Shown here piece by piece: positions 1 through 7,848 of a stretch of 7,848 nt of DNA. Below the pieces are notes generated by a model that was given only the letters and a program-made list of their open reading frames with translations, was not told where the DNA came from and did no database searches. Position numbers and translations under genes: made by a program. Source of the DNA: Caldilineaceae bacterium (GTDB lineage: Bacteria > Chloroflexota > Anaerolineae > Caldilineales > Caldilineaceae); NCBI GenBank assembly GCA_015494005.1, contig WGCB01000442.1:1-7848 (forward strand), read 5' to 3'. Position 1 is the first letter of the stretch. The number at the start of each line of letters is the position of its first letter.

Positions 1-1
1 C

Positions 2-277
2 CCTGTGCCGGAGCGGACGACGGCGTCCACCCGCCTGACAGCGCCGAGCCGAAGCTCAACAGCCGCGGCGGTCGCGTCACCGGAGCTGGGCAGCAGCTTG
101 CTGCCGACCTGGATGGCCTCCTCCGACCGGGACGCAGCCCTGGGCGGCGACGTCCTGCCCAGCTGGCTGGCTCGCAGCGGGCCGTCCGGGGACATGAGCG
201 CTCCGAAGGACGGGGAATTTCGGGGCACGCTGATTCGCCCTCTGGCCGCGACAGCCAGCTGCTCCCCCTCCTATGAC
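2..277 (+). other. N-side unassigned segment before the first DUF11-like module
   Basis: About 92 residues in the main frame match no domain I recognise. There is no hydrophobic signal peptide or membrane segment. The part from about 80 onward (ELGSSLLPTWMASS, then DVLPSWLARSG and GEFRGTLIRPLA) has codon use like the rest of the gene and leads directly into module 1; the first Cys is at 260. The first ~80 bases look different in this frame. They are Arg-rich (PERTTASTRLTAPSR) and contain CGA, ACA twice and the only two in-frame TCA codons I found in the window (56 and 77). The alternative frame beginning at position 1 reads CAGADDGVHPPDSAEPKLNS there, closer in style to the rest of the protein. 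See the frameshift finding. Confidence 0.5.
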
Positions 278-3200
278 CTGGCCATGTCCCTGACCGTGCC
301 GCCGGATCCGGTGAGCCGGGGCAATGTGGCCGGGGATGTCTACACGGTGACGGTGACCAACAACGGCTCCAGCACCACCACGGAGGTGAGTCTGCGCATC
401 GAGCCCGCGGCCGGCTTCTACTACGTGGGCAACTCTGCCAGCGTCACCAGCAGCAGCGAGGGCAGCCTCTCCTACACGGATCCGGGCACCGGCACGCCGG
501 GAACCCCTTCCACCCTCAGCCTCACCGGCACCTCGGCCCAGACCGACCTGGCCCCAGGCGAGACCCTCACCTTCGTCTTCCGCCTGGCCACCAACGCGGA
601 CGCGGAATCCGGCCAGCTCCTCACCGTGAAGCTGCTCAGCGGCTCCCCGCCGGACACGGGCAACCCCTGTCAGACCACCCAGGAGAACGTGCAGACAGTC
701 CGTGGCAACCTGACCATCCTCAAGGAACCGGCCCTGCAGAGCGGCGCCTTCGGTGACGTGATCACCTGGACCGTCAACCTGAAGAACACCGGGCTGGGCA
801 TGGTCTACGACGCGGAGCTGACCGAGGACATCGGCAGCGGATACGCCAACCTCTCCGTGACCCCAGCGCCGGGGCCGGTGGACCTGGACGTGGGCGCCTC
901 CCAACTCTACACGGTGACGGCCCAGGTGGCCTCCTGCACCAACCTGACCAACACGGTGACCGGTGTCTGGAGCATCGGCAACGAGGACGGCACAGGGATC
1001 AGCGGCAACCCGGTGGAAGACAACGTGGATCTGCTCTTCACCCTGGAGGACCCAGCGGTCACCGTGGACGTGGGGCCCCTGCCGGACGTGGCCTACTGCG
1101 GCCCGCTGAACGACAGCATCCCGGTGACGGTCACCAACACCGGTGGGGCGGCCCGCCAGCTGGTCCTGACTTTGAGCGCCAGCGGTGCATCCGTGGCCCT
1201 GGACACGTCCGACCCGGACACCGCGGCCAACTGGAGCCAGAACGGCAACACCTTCACCTACACCGGTGGCACTCCCAGCGGCACCCTCCTGGCCGGGGAG
1301 AGCGTGGTCTTCTACGTCACCGCCACCACGAGCAACCTGTGCGCGGGCACCACGGTGAGCATCGGCTTCACACCCAGCTACGGAGACGCCTGCCTGCTCA
1401 TGGACCTCACGGGCACGCCGGACACCGAGTCCAAGACCCTGCCCCTGGAAGCCCCCACTTTGACCGTGGACAAGCAGGCTCCCCAGGTGGTGAACGCGGG
1501 CACATCGTTCGCCTACACCATCACTGTCTCCGGCGACAACCAGCAGAACATCGGCTCTGGAGGCGTCACCATCACCGACGTGGTGCCCTCGGAGCTGACC
1601 ATCGACACTATCTCCGCCGACAACAGCACCCTGGTGAGCCAGAACGGCAATACCCTGGTCTGGAACCTGCCCACGAACGGGACAGGCGCCTACAGCGACA
1701 CCCTGGTCGTGAATGTGACCGTGCCAGCGAACGCGGTCTGCGGCGCGGGCGGCTCCCTGACCAACAACGTCACCGCCTCCGCGGACGTCTGCCCGGAGTG
1801 TGACCTGAGCGCCAGCGCCAGCAGCACCACCTACATCCAGGACACCCTGGACGGCGGCAACAGCTTCAGCAAGACCTCGTCCCCCATCGAGCTGTGCGGG
1901 CCCAGCAGCGCTCAGATCGTCACCGCCACGCTGACCATCAACAGCGGGGTCACCTGGGCGGACACCATCTACACCGACACCCTGGGCGCGGGCCAGTTCG
2001 CGGCGGCCATGACCGTGGCGCCGGGCTCGGTGGTGGTCAAGGTGGATGGCGTGGACCGGACCGCCGACGTGAGCATCAGTGTGGGCCCGCCCCTGGTGGT
2101 GGATTTCAGCGGCCTAACCAGTGTGCTAGGAGCTTCGGCCAGCAACGCGGACATCGTCATCACCTACCAGGTGGAGGCCGCCGCGGGCAGCATCGTCAAC
2201 GATGCGGCCAGCCAGACCGAGTTCCTCTTCTCCCAGTTCCAGCTCAACGGCCCGGCCCAGGCCTGTGACGGGGGCAACGTGGGCTACGTGGGGGCCTTCA
2301 CCACCCTGAAACGAGGGGACCTGGGCCTGCAGCTGACGCCGGACACCCTCCAGAGCTGCCGGGAGAACGACATCACCTTGACCGTGGACAAAAACACGGT
2401 GGGCACGTTGACCGACAGCATCGTGGTCACCTTCACCGCGGAGGCCAACGATATTATCACCCCCACCAGCCCGGTGCTGGGCGGTGATTTCAGCGGCCAG
2501 TCGGTGACGGTGGACACGGGCACCCTGCCCAGCGGCCGCCAGATCGTCACCTTCACCTTCAACAGCGCCTTCGATCTGACCAGCCAGGGCACCATCACCT
2601 TCCCCCTCTTCCGTCCCTGCGGGACCACGGATCCCCTGGATGGGGGCGTGGCCTACCAGGACCGCTGTGACGTCTCCCGCACGGCCCAGGACCAGGGCGG
2701 CGCCACCACCCAGAGCGCGGATGTCACCCTCTTCACCACGCCGGATGAGTACACGGTGGCCAACAGCCAGGCCAGCTGGCGCTTCTACGTGAGCAACGGC
2801 GGCAACGCCCCGGCCACGGAGACGGTGGTCACCAACACCCTGCCGGCAGGCTCCACCTTCGTGACCGCCACCCTCAGCAGCACCAGCGCCCCCCAAGCGG
2901 TCCTGGACTCGATCAGCATCGTCACAGGCACGGTGGGCAGCCGAGAAGTGGTCACCTTCACCATCCCAGGCACGCCGGGCCTGCCGGCGGGCAGCCGCAT
3001 CCAGTTCGACGTGGATGCCCAGGTGGTCACCTGTTCCCTGCCCGATCAGGTGGACATCCGCTTGACCCGGAGCTGCGGCAGTGTGGCTGGCACCTGCCAG
3101 GGCGAGGACACGGGCGTGGTGCGCCTGCTCAAGGCGCCCACCTCCTTGCTGAGCAGCAACAACCAGACGGCCAACCTCCCCCTGTGCAGCACTGGCACCG

Positions 3201-6200
3201 TGGACCTGGTGGTGAAGAACACGTCGGCCAAGGCGGTGGAGGAGGATTTCGTCATCACCGAGGTGCTCACCGACGCCACCTACGTGACCGGGAGCGCCAC
3301 AGTGACCGTGCTGGACAAGGATGGGCAGGTGGTCACCGGCACCATCACGGGCCAGCTACTCCAAAACCTGCCCTTCACCCCCACGGTGACCACCTCCGGG
3401 AACAGCCAGACCCTGGTCTGGGATATCGCCGACTTCGCCTCGGGAACTGTGGGCTACGATGTGCTAGATGTGCGCCAGGCCGAGGACCAGATCCGCATCA
3501 CCCTCCAGCTCCAGACAGGCTGCAGCGGCACCGCGGCCCAGGCCCTCTCCTACGGCACGGCCCTGGATATCTGCCAGGTGCCCCTCTCCTTCACCGAGAA
3601 CAGCAAATCCCTGGTGGTGGATGCGCCGGAGCTCACAGTGCGCAAGCGGGTGAAGAACGTGACCGAGGGCGACTCCTTGCGGGACAGCACCTACGCAGGC
3701 GTGGGGGATCAGCTGGTCTGGGAGGTGGAGGTCACCAACACCGGCGCCCAGAGCGTCACCAACCTCTTCGTGGACGACACCCTGCCCAACAGCAGCAACT
3801 TCACCGTGGACAGCGTCAGCCCCGCACCTTCCACCCAGACCAGCAGCCTGCTCAAATGGCACGAGGCCGGCGGCCAGACGCTGGCCCCCAACGCCTCCAT
3901 GACCTACCTGATCACCGGGACGGTGCCCGCAGGGGCCTGCAGCGCCTCGCCCATCCAGAACCAGGCGGCCGCGGTCTTCGGCTGCAGCACCGGGGACGTC
4001 TGCTCCACAGAGCAGGTCACGGACAGCGCCACCTTCAGCACCAAGCCCAGCTTCACGCTGAACGCGGTGGACAGCTCCCTGCCCCAGTGCACCGGGGATG
4101 GGGTCATCGAGATCCGCTTCCCCAACAGCGGCGCCCGAGCGGACAACGTGGTCCTCACCTACACCCTGCCCGCGGATCTGAAGTACGTGGGCCTGGCCTC
4201 CGGGACCACGCCCACGCCGGACAGCGCGCCCGCCGCGGACGCCACCGGCACCTTGACCTGGACCTTCAGCCAGATCGCCTCGGAGAGCCTGACCAACACC
4301 CTGCGCTTCTCCGTGACCAAGGCGGTGGGTGCGGGAGTCTGCCTGGCCAACAACACCCTCAACGGCACGGCCGGCCTCACCTACCAGGACAGCTGCAGCA
4401 CCGCCTACAGCGATGTCACGGACAACGCCAACACCCTCACCATCCTGCGCTCGGACATCTCCGGGGCCAGCCAGACCCCGTCCCAGCAGGCCATCGAGGA
4501 AGGGCAGCGCTACACCTGGACCATCAGCATCCCCAACAGCGGGGACATGCCGGCCTACAACATGGTGGTGACCGAGACCCTGCAGGTGGGCTGGATCGGC
4601 GTGTCCGGCAGCAACGGCTCCGATGGCAGCGTGCCCACGGTCAACGGCAACGTGATCGTCTGGAACGTGGGCACCCTGAACAACGGCGACACCTGGACAG
4701 CCACCTTCTCCGCCGAGGCATCCGCCGGGGCCAACAACTACCGCACCATCCTGGACGTGCACACGGAGTGCGACGATGGCGCCTGCGGCCAGGACGCCTC
4801 GGTGACCACCTACTCCACGCCGCTCCAGACCTTCACCAAGAACGTGGACAAATCCTCGGTGAGCGTCGGCGAGGCCTTCACCTACACCATGCAGGCCGAG
4901 TTCTTCGGCGCCCGGACCTACACCGACGTGCTGCTCACGGACACCCTGCCCAAGCTGGATGGCAGTCTGGTCTTCAGCGTCACGGGAGTGGCCCTGAGCA
5001 ACAGCAACAGCGGCAACAACTGGGTCCACAGCCCCATCGGCGGCTCGGTGCTGACTGTCACCACGGACGCGCCGGCGGCCCAACAGGTGAATGGCCCGGA
5101 CATGCTCTACATCACCGTGACCGGCGTCCTCTCCGACGAGCCGGCGGCCAACAACGGCGATGTCTTCGTCAACGCCGTGAACCTGAGCTACATAGAGGAC
5201 GGCCAGTCCTACAGCTTCGACAAGTCGGCCAGCAGCACGGTCAAGGAGCCGGAGCTGAAGATCACCAAGTCCGTGGCGCCCAGCTCCGGGGACGCGGGCG
5301 ACGTGGTCACCTACACCCTGGTGGTGGATCACCTGCCCTCCTCCACAGCCACAGCCTACGACCTGATCGTCACCGACACTCTGGAATCCAACCTGGCCCT
5401 GGTGGTGGGCAGCGTCACCACCAGCCAGGGGAGCGTCACCACAGGCAACAACGGCGGTGACAGCAGCATCCGGGTGGACGTCCCGTCCCTGGCCCTGGCG
5501 GATGCCATCACCATCACCTTCCAGGCCACCCTGAAGGACAGCGTCACCCCGGACCAGACCATCCCCAACACGGCCACCCTCCTCTGGGACAGCCTGCCTG
5601 GGCCGGGCGGCCGGCAGGGGAGCGACACGGATCCGGCCAGCGTGAGCACCCCCTCCCCCAGCCTGGCCAAGGCCCTGGAGAGCAGCTCCGCGGCCCACAC
5701 CGCGGGCAGCACGGTGACCGTAGGCGAGGTCATCACCTACGCGCTGACCATCACCCTGCCGGAGGGCACCAGCCCGAACGTGGTGGTCACGGACGACCTG
5801 CCCGCAGGCCTGGCCTACACTGGCGGCGGAGTGGCCCTGGACACGGCGACCTTCGCAGGCAGCGTCTCTGCCCCCACCGTCACCTCCGGCGGGGGCAGCG
5901 GGGACGATGTGGTCCTGAGCTTCGGCACCGCCACTGTGAACAGCGACAACGACACCGGCAACAACAGCTTCCGGGTCCTGCTTCCTGCCGTGGTGCTGGA
6001 CGAGCTCATCATCCAGGACGGCGTGGATCGGGTGAACAGCGCCACCCTCACCGTGGGCAACGGCCCGGTCGACGCCTCCAACCCGGTGACGGTGACCGTG
6101 CGGGAGCCGGATCTGGCCATCGCCAAGCTGGTGGACGACGCCACGCCACGCTTCGGCCAAACCATCACCTTCACCGTCCAGATCAGCCACACGGATAGCA

Positions 6201-7848
6201 GCTCCCTGGATGCCTTCGACCTGGTGGTGACCGACACCCTGCCCACGGGCCTGAGCTACGTGAGCGGTTCCGCCTCCCTGCCGGCGGGCCAGGTGGACGA
6301 GAGCGGCGCGCCCACCATCGTCTTCCGCATCCCCAGCCTGGCCCTGGCCAGCAGCAGCACCAGCTTCACCTTCCAGGCCCAGGTGGCCACCAGCGGCCTC
6401 TCCATCGGGGATCAGCTCACCAACACGGTGAACCTGGAGTGGACTTCCCTGCCCGGTCCGGACAGCAACGAGCGCACCGGCCGGGGTGGCGTGGATGACT
6501 ACACCGACTCCAACAACGTGCCGGTCACCCTGAGCAACGTGGACCTGCAGGTCACCAAGGACGACGGGCGCACCACCGCCGCCCCTGGGAACCAGCTGGT
6601 CTACACCCTGGTGATCAGCAACGTGGGCAACGTGACAGCCACGGGCGTGGTGGTCACGGACACCCTGCCGGCCCACACCAGCTTCGTTGGCGCCAGCCAC
6701 AGCGGCAGCGAGACGTCGGCAGACAGCGGCGTGGTCACCTGGCCCAGCTTCAGCCTGAACGCAGGCGCCCAGGTGACCCGATCGGTCACGGTCCAGCTGG
6801 CCAATCCCCTGGCCGACAACGTGAACGCCATCACCAACACGGTCACGGTGGCGGACGACGGCAGCCAGGGACCGGATCCCACGCCCAGCAACAACACGGA
6901 CCAGGATGTGGACACCATCACCGCGGGCCTGGCCTCCCTGGGCGACCTGGTCTGGCTGGACAGCGATGCGGACGGGATCCAAGACAGCGGCGAGAGCGGC
7001 GTCCAGGGCGTGGTGGTCACCCTCTACAACACGGACCACACGGCCATCGCCACGACCACCACCGACGCCAACGGCCTCTACACCTTCACCAACCTGGCGC
7101 CGGAAACCTACTACCTGAAGTTCACCCCGCCCAGCGGCTACAAAGTGAGCCCCCAGGACAGCACGGCCGACGACAAGGATTCGGACGTGGATCCCACCAG
7201 CCTGCAGACCATCACCACCACCCTCACCACAGGTGAGCACGATCCCACCTGGGACATGGGCATCTACCAGCCCGTCCGGGTGGGTGACCTGGTCTGGTAC
7301 GACCACGACGGCAACGGCCTCCAGGACAGCGGCGAGGGCGGCGTCCAAGGCGTGGTGGTCACCCTCTACAACACGGCCACCGGCCAGCCCGTGGAGGTCA
7401 GCCCCGGCGTCCCCATGACCGACACCACCGACGCCAACGGCCTCTACCTCTTCGAGAACCTGCCTCCCGGCGACTACTACGTGGTCTTCGACCTCAGCAC
7501 CCTGCCCAGTGGCTACAAGGTCACCCAGCAGAACGCCGGGGACGACACCCTGGACTCGGACGCCGACCCCGCCACGGGCCAGAGCGGTTCCACCGGCTCC
7601 CTGGCCAGCGGCGGCGAGGACCTGACCCTGGACATGGGCATCTACCAGCCCGTCCGGGTGGGCGACCTGGTCTGGTACGACCACGACGGCAACGGCCTCC
7701 AGGACAGCGGCGAGGGCGGCGTCCAGGGCGTGGTGGTCACCCTCTACGACACGGCTACTGGCCAGCCCGTGGAGGTCAGCCCCGGCGTCCCCATGACCGA
7801 CACCACCGACGCCAACGGCCTCTACCTCTTCGACAACCTGCCCCCCGG
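2..7848 (+). CDS. Giant DUF11 / SdrD B-like repeat surface protein, internal fragment (both ends missing)
   Basis: The frame starting at position 2 is open for 2,615 codons with neither start nor stop in the window, so this is the interior of a much longer gene. The product is almost entirely beta-rich Ser/Thr/Val/Gly/Asp/Asn sequence with few Lys and Arg, typical of secreted bacterial stalk proteins. Domain order is: an unassigned N-side stretch, about sixteen DUF11-like (Ig-like beta-sandwich) modules, then SdrD B-like units. Recurrent motifs are VTVTNTG-type strands, VVTDTLP-type loops, LTNTVTV-type last strands, and GDLVW-D-x-D-x-(D/N)-G in the B-like units. By family knowledge such proteins are exported and form adhesive or structural fibres at the cell surface. 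The signal peptide and the anchor (LPXTG, transmembrane or sorting tail) must lie outside the window. I infer a structural or adhesive role; no catalytic domain is visible. The in-frame ATG at 113 is not a convincing start: it has no ribosome binding site at a suitable distance and no signal peptide follows. The frame is certain from about position 110 onward and less certain before that. Confidence 0.93.
278..4822 (+). repeat. Array of eleven Cys-containing DUF11-like beta-sandwich modules
   Basis: I divide this stretch by eye into modules at about 278-706, 707-1054, 1055-1456, 1457-1858, 1859-2308, 2309-2740, 2741-3139, 3140-3628, 3629-4045, 4046-4456 and 4457-4822. Most show a central strand like VTVTNTG or WEVEVTNTG, a motif related to TDTLP (VITDVVP, IYTDTLG, VVTNTLP, FVDDTLP, VLTYTLP, VVTETLQ), then an LVWN/LTWT-like strand and a gap-to-G turn. 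Modules 1, 3 and 6 are highly diverged and were placed mainly by spacing. Cysteines recur at three places: after the first strand (1097, 1895, 2357, 3185, 4088), before the last strands (935, 1340, 1739, 3032, 3521, 3938, 4340) and in the C-side loop (1391, 1790, 3074, 3983, 4394, 4769). Disulfides within modules are a reasonable inference for an exported protein. Module edges are good to perhaps 10-20 residues. Family assignment is firm for modules 4, 7, 9, 10 and 11 and tentative for the rest. Confidence 0.7.
4823..6928 (+). repeat. Five Cys-free DUF11 / isopeptide-type modules close to consensus
   Basis: Modules at about 4823-5251, 5252-5659, 5660-6109, 6110-6538 and 6539-6928 contain no cysteine. 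Each starts with a Lys-bearing strand (FTKNV, ITKSV, LAKAL, AIAKL, QVTKD), followed by YT-type strands. The central motif is LLTDTLP, IVTDTLE, VVTDDLP, VVTDTLP and VVTDTLP in order, and a late strand contains Asn (FVNAV, IPNTA, VNSAT, LTNTV, ITNTV). Modules 13 and 15 also share PSLALA before the FTFQA strand and W-(D/T)-S-L-P-G-P (5585 and 6440); module 15 continues into an ERTG...GGVDDY tail. Module 14, between them, is a different subtype (ITLPEGT, FAGSVSAP, GSGDD, NDTGNNSF). Module 16 is the most canonical DUF11 unit and ends in the acidic linker PDPTPSNNTDQDVDT. These resemble the isopeptide-forming fimbrial D2 class as well as DUF11. They probably act as rigid stalk units. Confidence 0.82.
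6929..7270 (+). repeat. SdrD B-like unit 1 (diverged)
   Basis: This 114-residue unit begins SLGDLVWLDSDADGIQDSGE, the signature start of SdrD B / Cna-B-type repeats, and ends WDMGIYQ. Residues D, D, D, D and E at 6959, 6965, 6971, 6983 and 6992 fall at positions 1, 3, 5, 9 and 12 of an EF-hand-like loop, so calcium binding is likely by family knowledge. DANGLYTFTNL and YYLKFTPPSGY are the usual middle strands, and DKDSDVD is the usual acidic stretch before the last strand. Compared with the next unit it lacks the TGQPVEVSPGVPMTD insert. No first-strand Lys of the kind used for isopeptide bonds in Cna-B pilin domains is visible. Confidence 0.9.
7271..7648 (+). repeat. SdrD B-like unit 2, first copy of a 378-bp tandem repeat
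   Basis: This 126-residue unit runs from PVRVGDLVWYDHDGNG to LTLDMGIYQ. The EF-hand-like loop is D, D, N, D, E at 7301, 7307, 7313, 7325 and 7334. Middle strands are VVVTLYNT, DANGLYLFENL and YYVVFDL, followed by the acidic DDTLDSDADP stretch and a short Gly/Ser linker. Relative to unit 1 it has a longer loop (TGQPVEVSPGVPMTD). At this length it matches a normal SdrD_B repeat. It is followed without any linker by a near-identical copy. Confidence 0.92.
7649..7848 (+). repeat. SdrD B-like unit 3, second tandem copy, cut off by the window edge
   Basis: The 200 visible bases match 7271-7470 at all but seven positions by my hand alignment. Five differences are silent; two change residues: Asn to Asp at 7748 (LYNT to LYDT) and Glu to Asp at 7832 (FENL to FDNL). 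The calcium-type loop at 7679-7714 is unchanged. The unit is cut in the LPP turn by the end of the window, so more copies may follow. The phase is exactly 378 bases, so the reading frame is kept. Confidence 0.92.

Noticed and set aside
113..115. In-frame ATG as the start of the gene
   Set aside because: The nearest GGAG-like sequence is at 82-85, too far upstream. No signal peptide follows, and the frame stays open to the left edge of the window.
77..904. 275-codon minus-strand open frame
   Set aside because: It is a shadow in the same register, ending at the sense TCA at 77-79. The composition (Gly/Arg/His/Val-rich) is that of reverse-complement codons, and the + strand here encodes DUF11-like strands.
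1339..2268. Two + strand open frames (1339-1803 and 1894-2268) that could look like small genes
   Set aside because: Both are out of frame with the continuous large gene and are His/Arg/Gln-rich with no ribosome binding site or domain.
2126..2896. 256-codon minus-strand open frame
   Set aside because: Same cause: it ends at the sense CTA codon at 2126-2128, and the + frame is continuous through it with recognisable module structure.
3184..5460. 758-codon + strand open frame offset by one from the main frame
   Set aside because: The translation is Gln/His/Arg/Gly-rich low complexity, as expected from out-of-frame reading of GC-rich Asn/Ser/Thr/Gly codons. The main frame across the same bases carries conserved TDTLP-type motifs.
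3464..7684. 1,406-codon open frame on the minus strand
   Set aside because: Its codons are in exact register with the + frame, so a stop needs a sense TTA, CTA or TCA codon, which this GC-rich gene almost never uses. It ends precisely at a sense CTA (3464-3466). Its translation is a low-complexity Val/Gly/His/Asp/Arg pattern mirroring the repeats, and it gives no recognisable domain.
7271..7848. Tandem repeat as a CRISPR or mobile-element signature
   Set aside because: The repeat is coding, 378 bases long, in frame and contiguous with no spacers, terminal inverted repeats or transposase; it is a protein domain duplication.

Overview
The whole 7,848-base window lies inside one very large protein-coding gene on the + strand. 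The reading frame whose codons begin at position 2 (2, 5, 8 ... 7844) has no stop codon anywhere, giving 2,615 complete codons. Neither the start codon nor the stop codon is in the window. I see no intergenic DNA, RNA gene, promoter, terminator, CRISPR array, insertion sequence or second gene.

The encoded protein is a modular surface or extracellular beta-sandwich protein. From N to C it shows: (1) about 90 residues of unassigned sequence, whose first ~80 bases may be read in another frame; (2) eleven cysteine-containing DUF11-like modules of about 115-165 residues each (278-4822), many very diverged; (3) five cysteine-free modules (4823-6928), closer to the DUF11 / isopeptide-forming fimbrial D2 consensus, with the VVTDTLP-type motif and, in two of them, a W-x-S-L-P-G-P motif; (4) two complete and one cut-off SdrD B-like (Cna-B-type fold) units (6929-7848). 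Each B-like unit carries an EF-hand-like calcium loop, and the last two are almost identical at the DNA level. The array continues beyond the right edge.

The DNA is strongly GC-rich, with third codon positions mostly G or C. Giant DUF11 + SdrD_B proteins of this kind are common in Chloroflexota (for example Caldilinea/Litorilinea-type filamentous bacteria), and also occur in Planctomycetota, Cyanobacteria and some Actinomycetota. A Chloroflexota source is my best guess, but nothing in the window proves it.

The most interesting signal is inside the array. A Lys in the first strand, an acidic residue in the TDTLP motif and an Asn in a late strand tend to occur together in nine of sixteen modules and to be lost in most of the others. 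This suggests that only some modules form Lys-Asn isopeptide bonds. The cysteines (28 by my reading) are all upstream of position 4787. I do not see a new enzymatic or defence system here. The window fits a structural stalk or adhesin.
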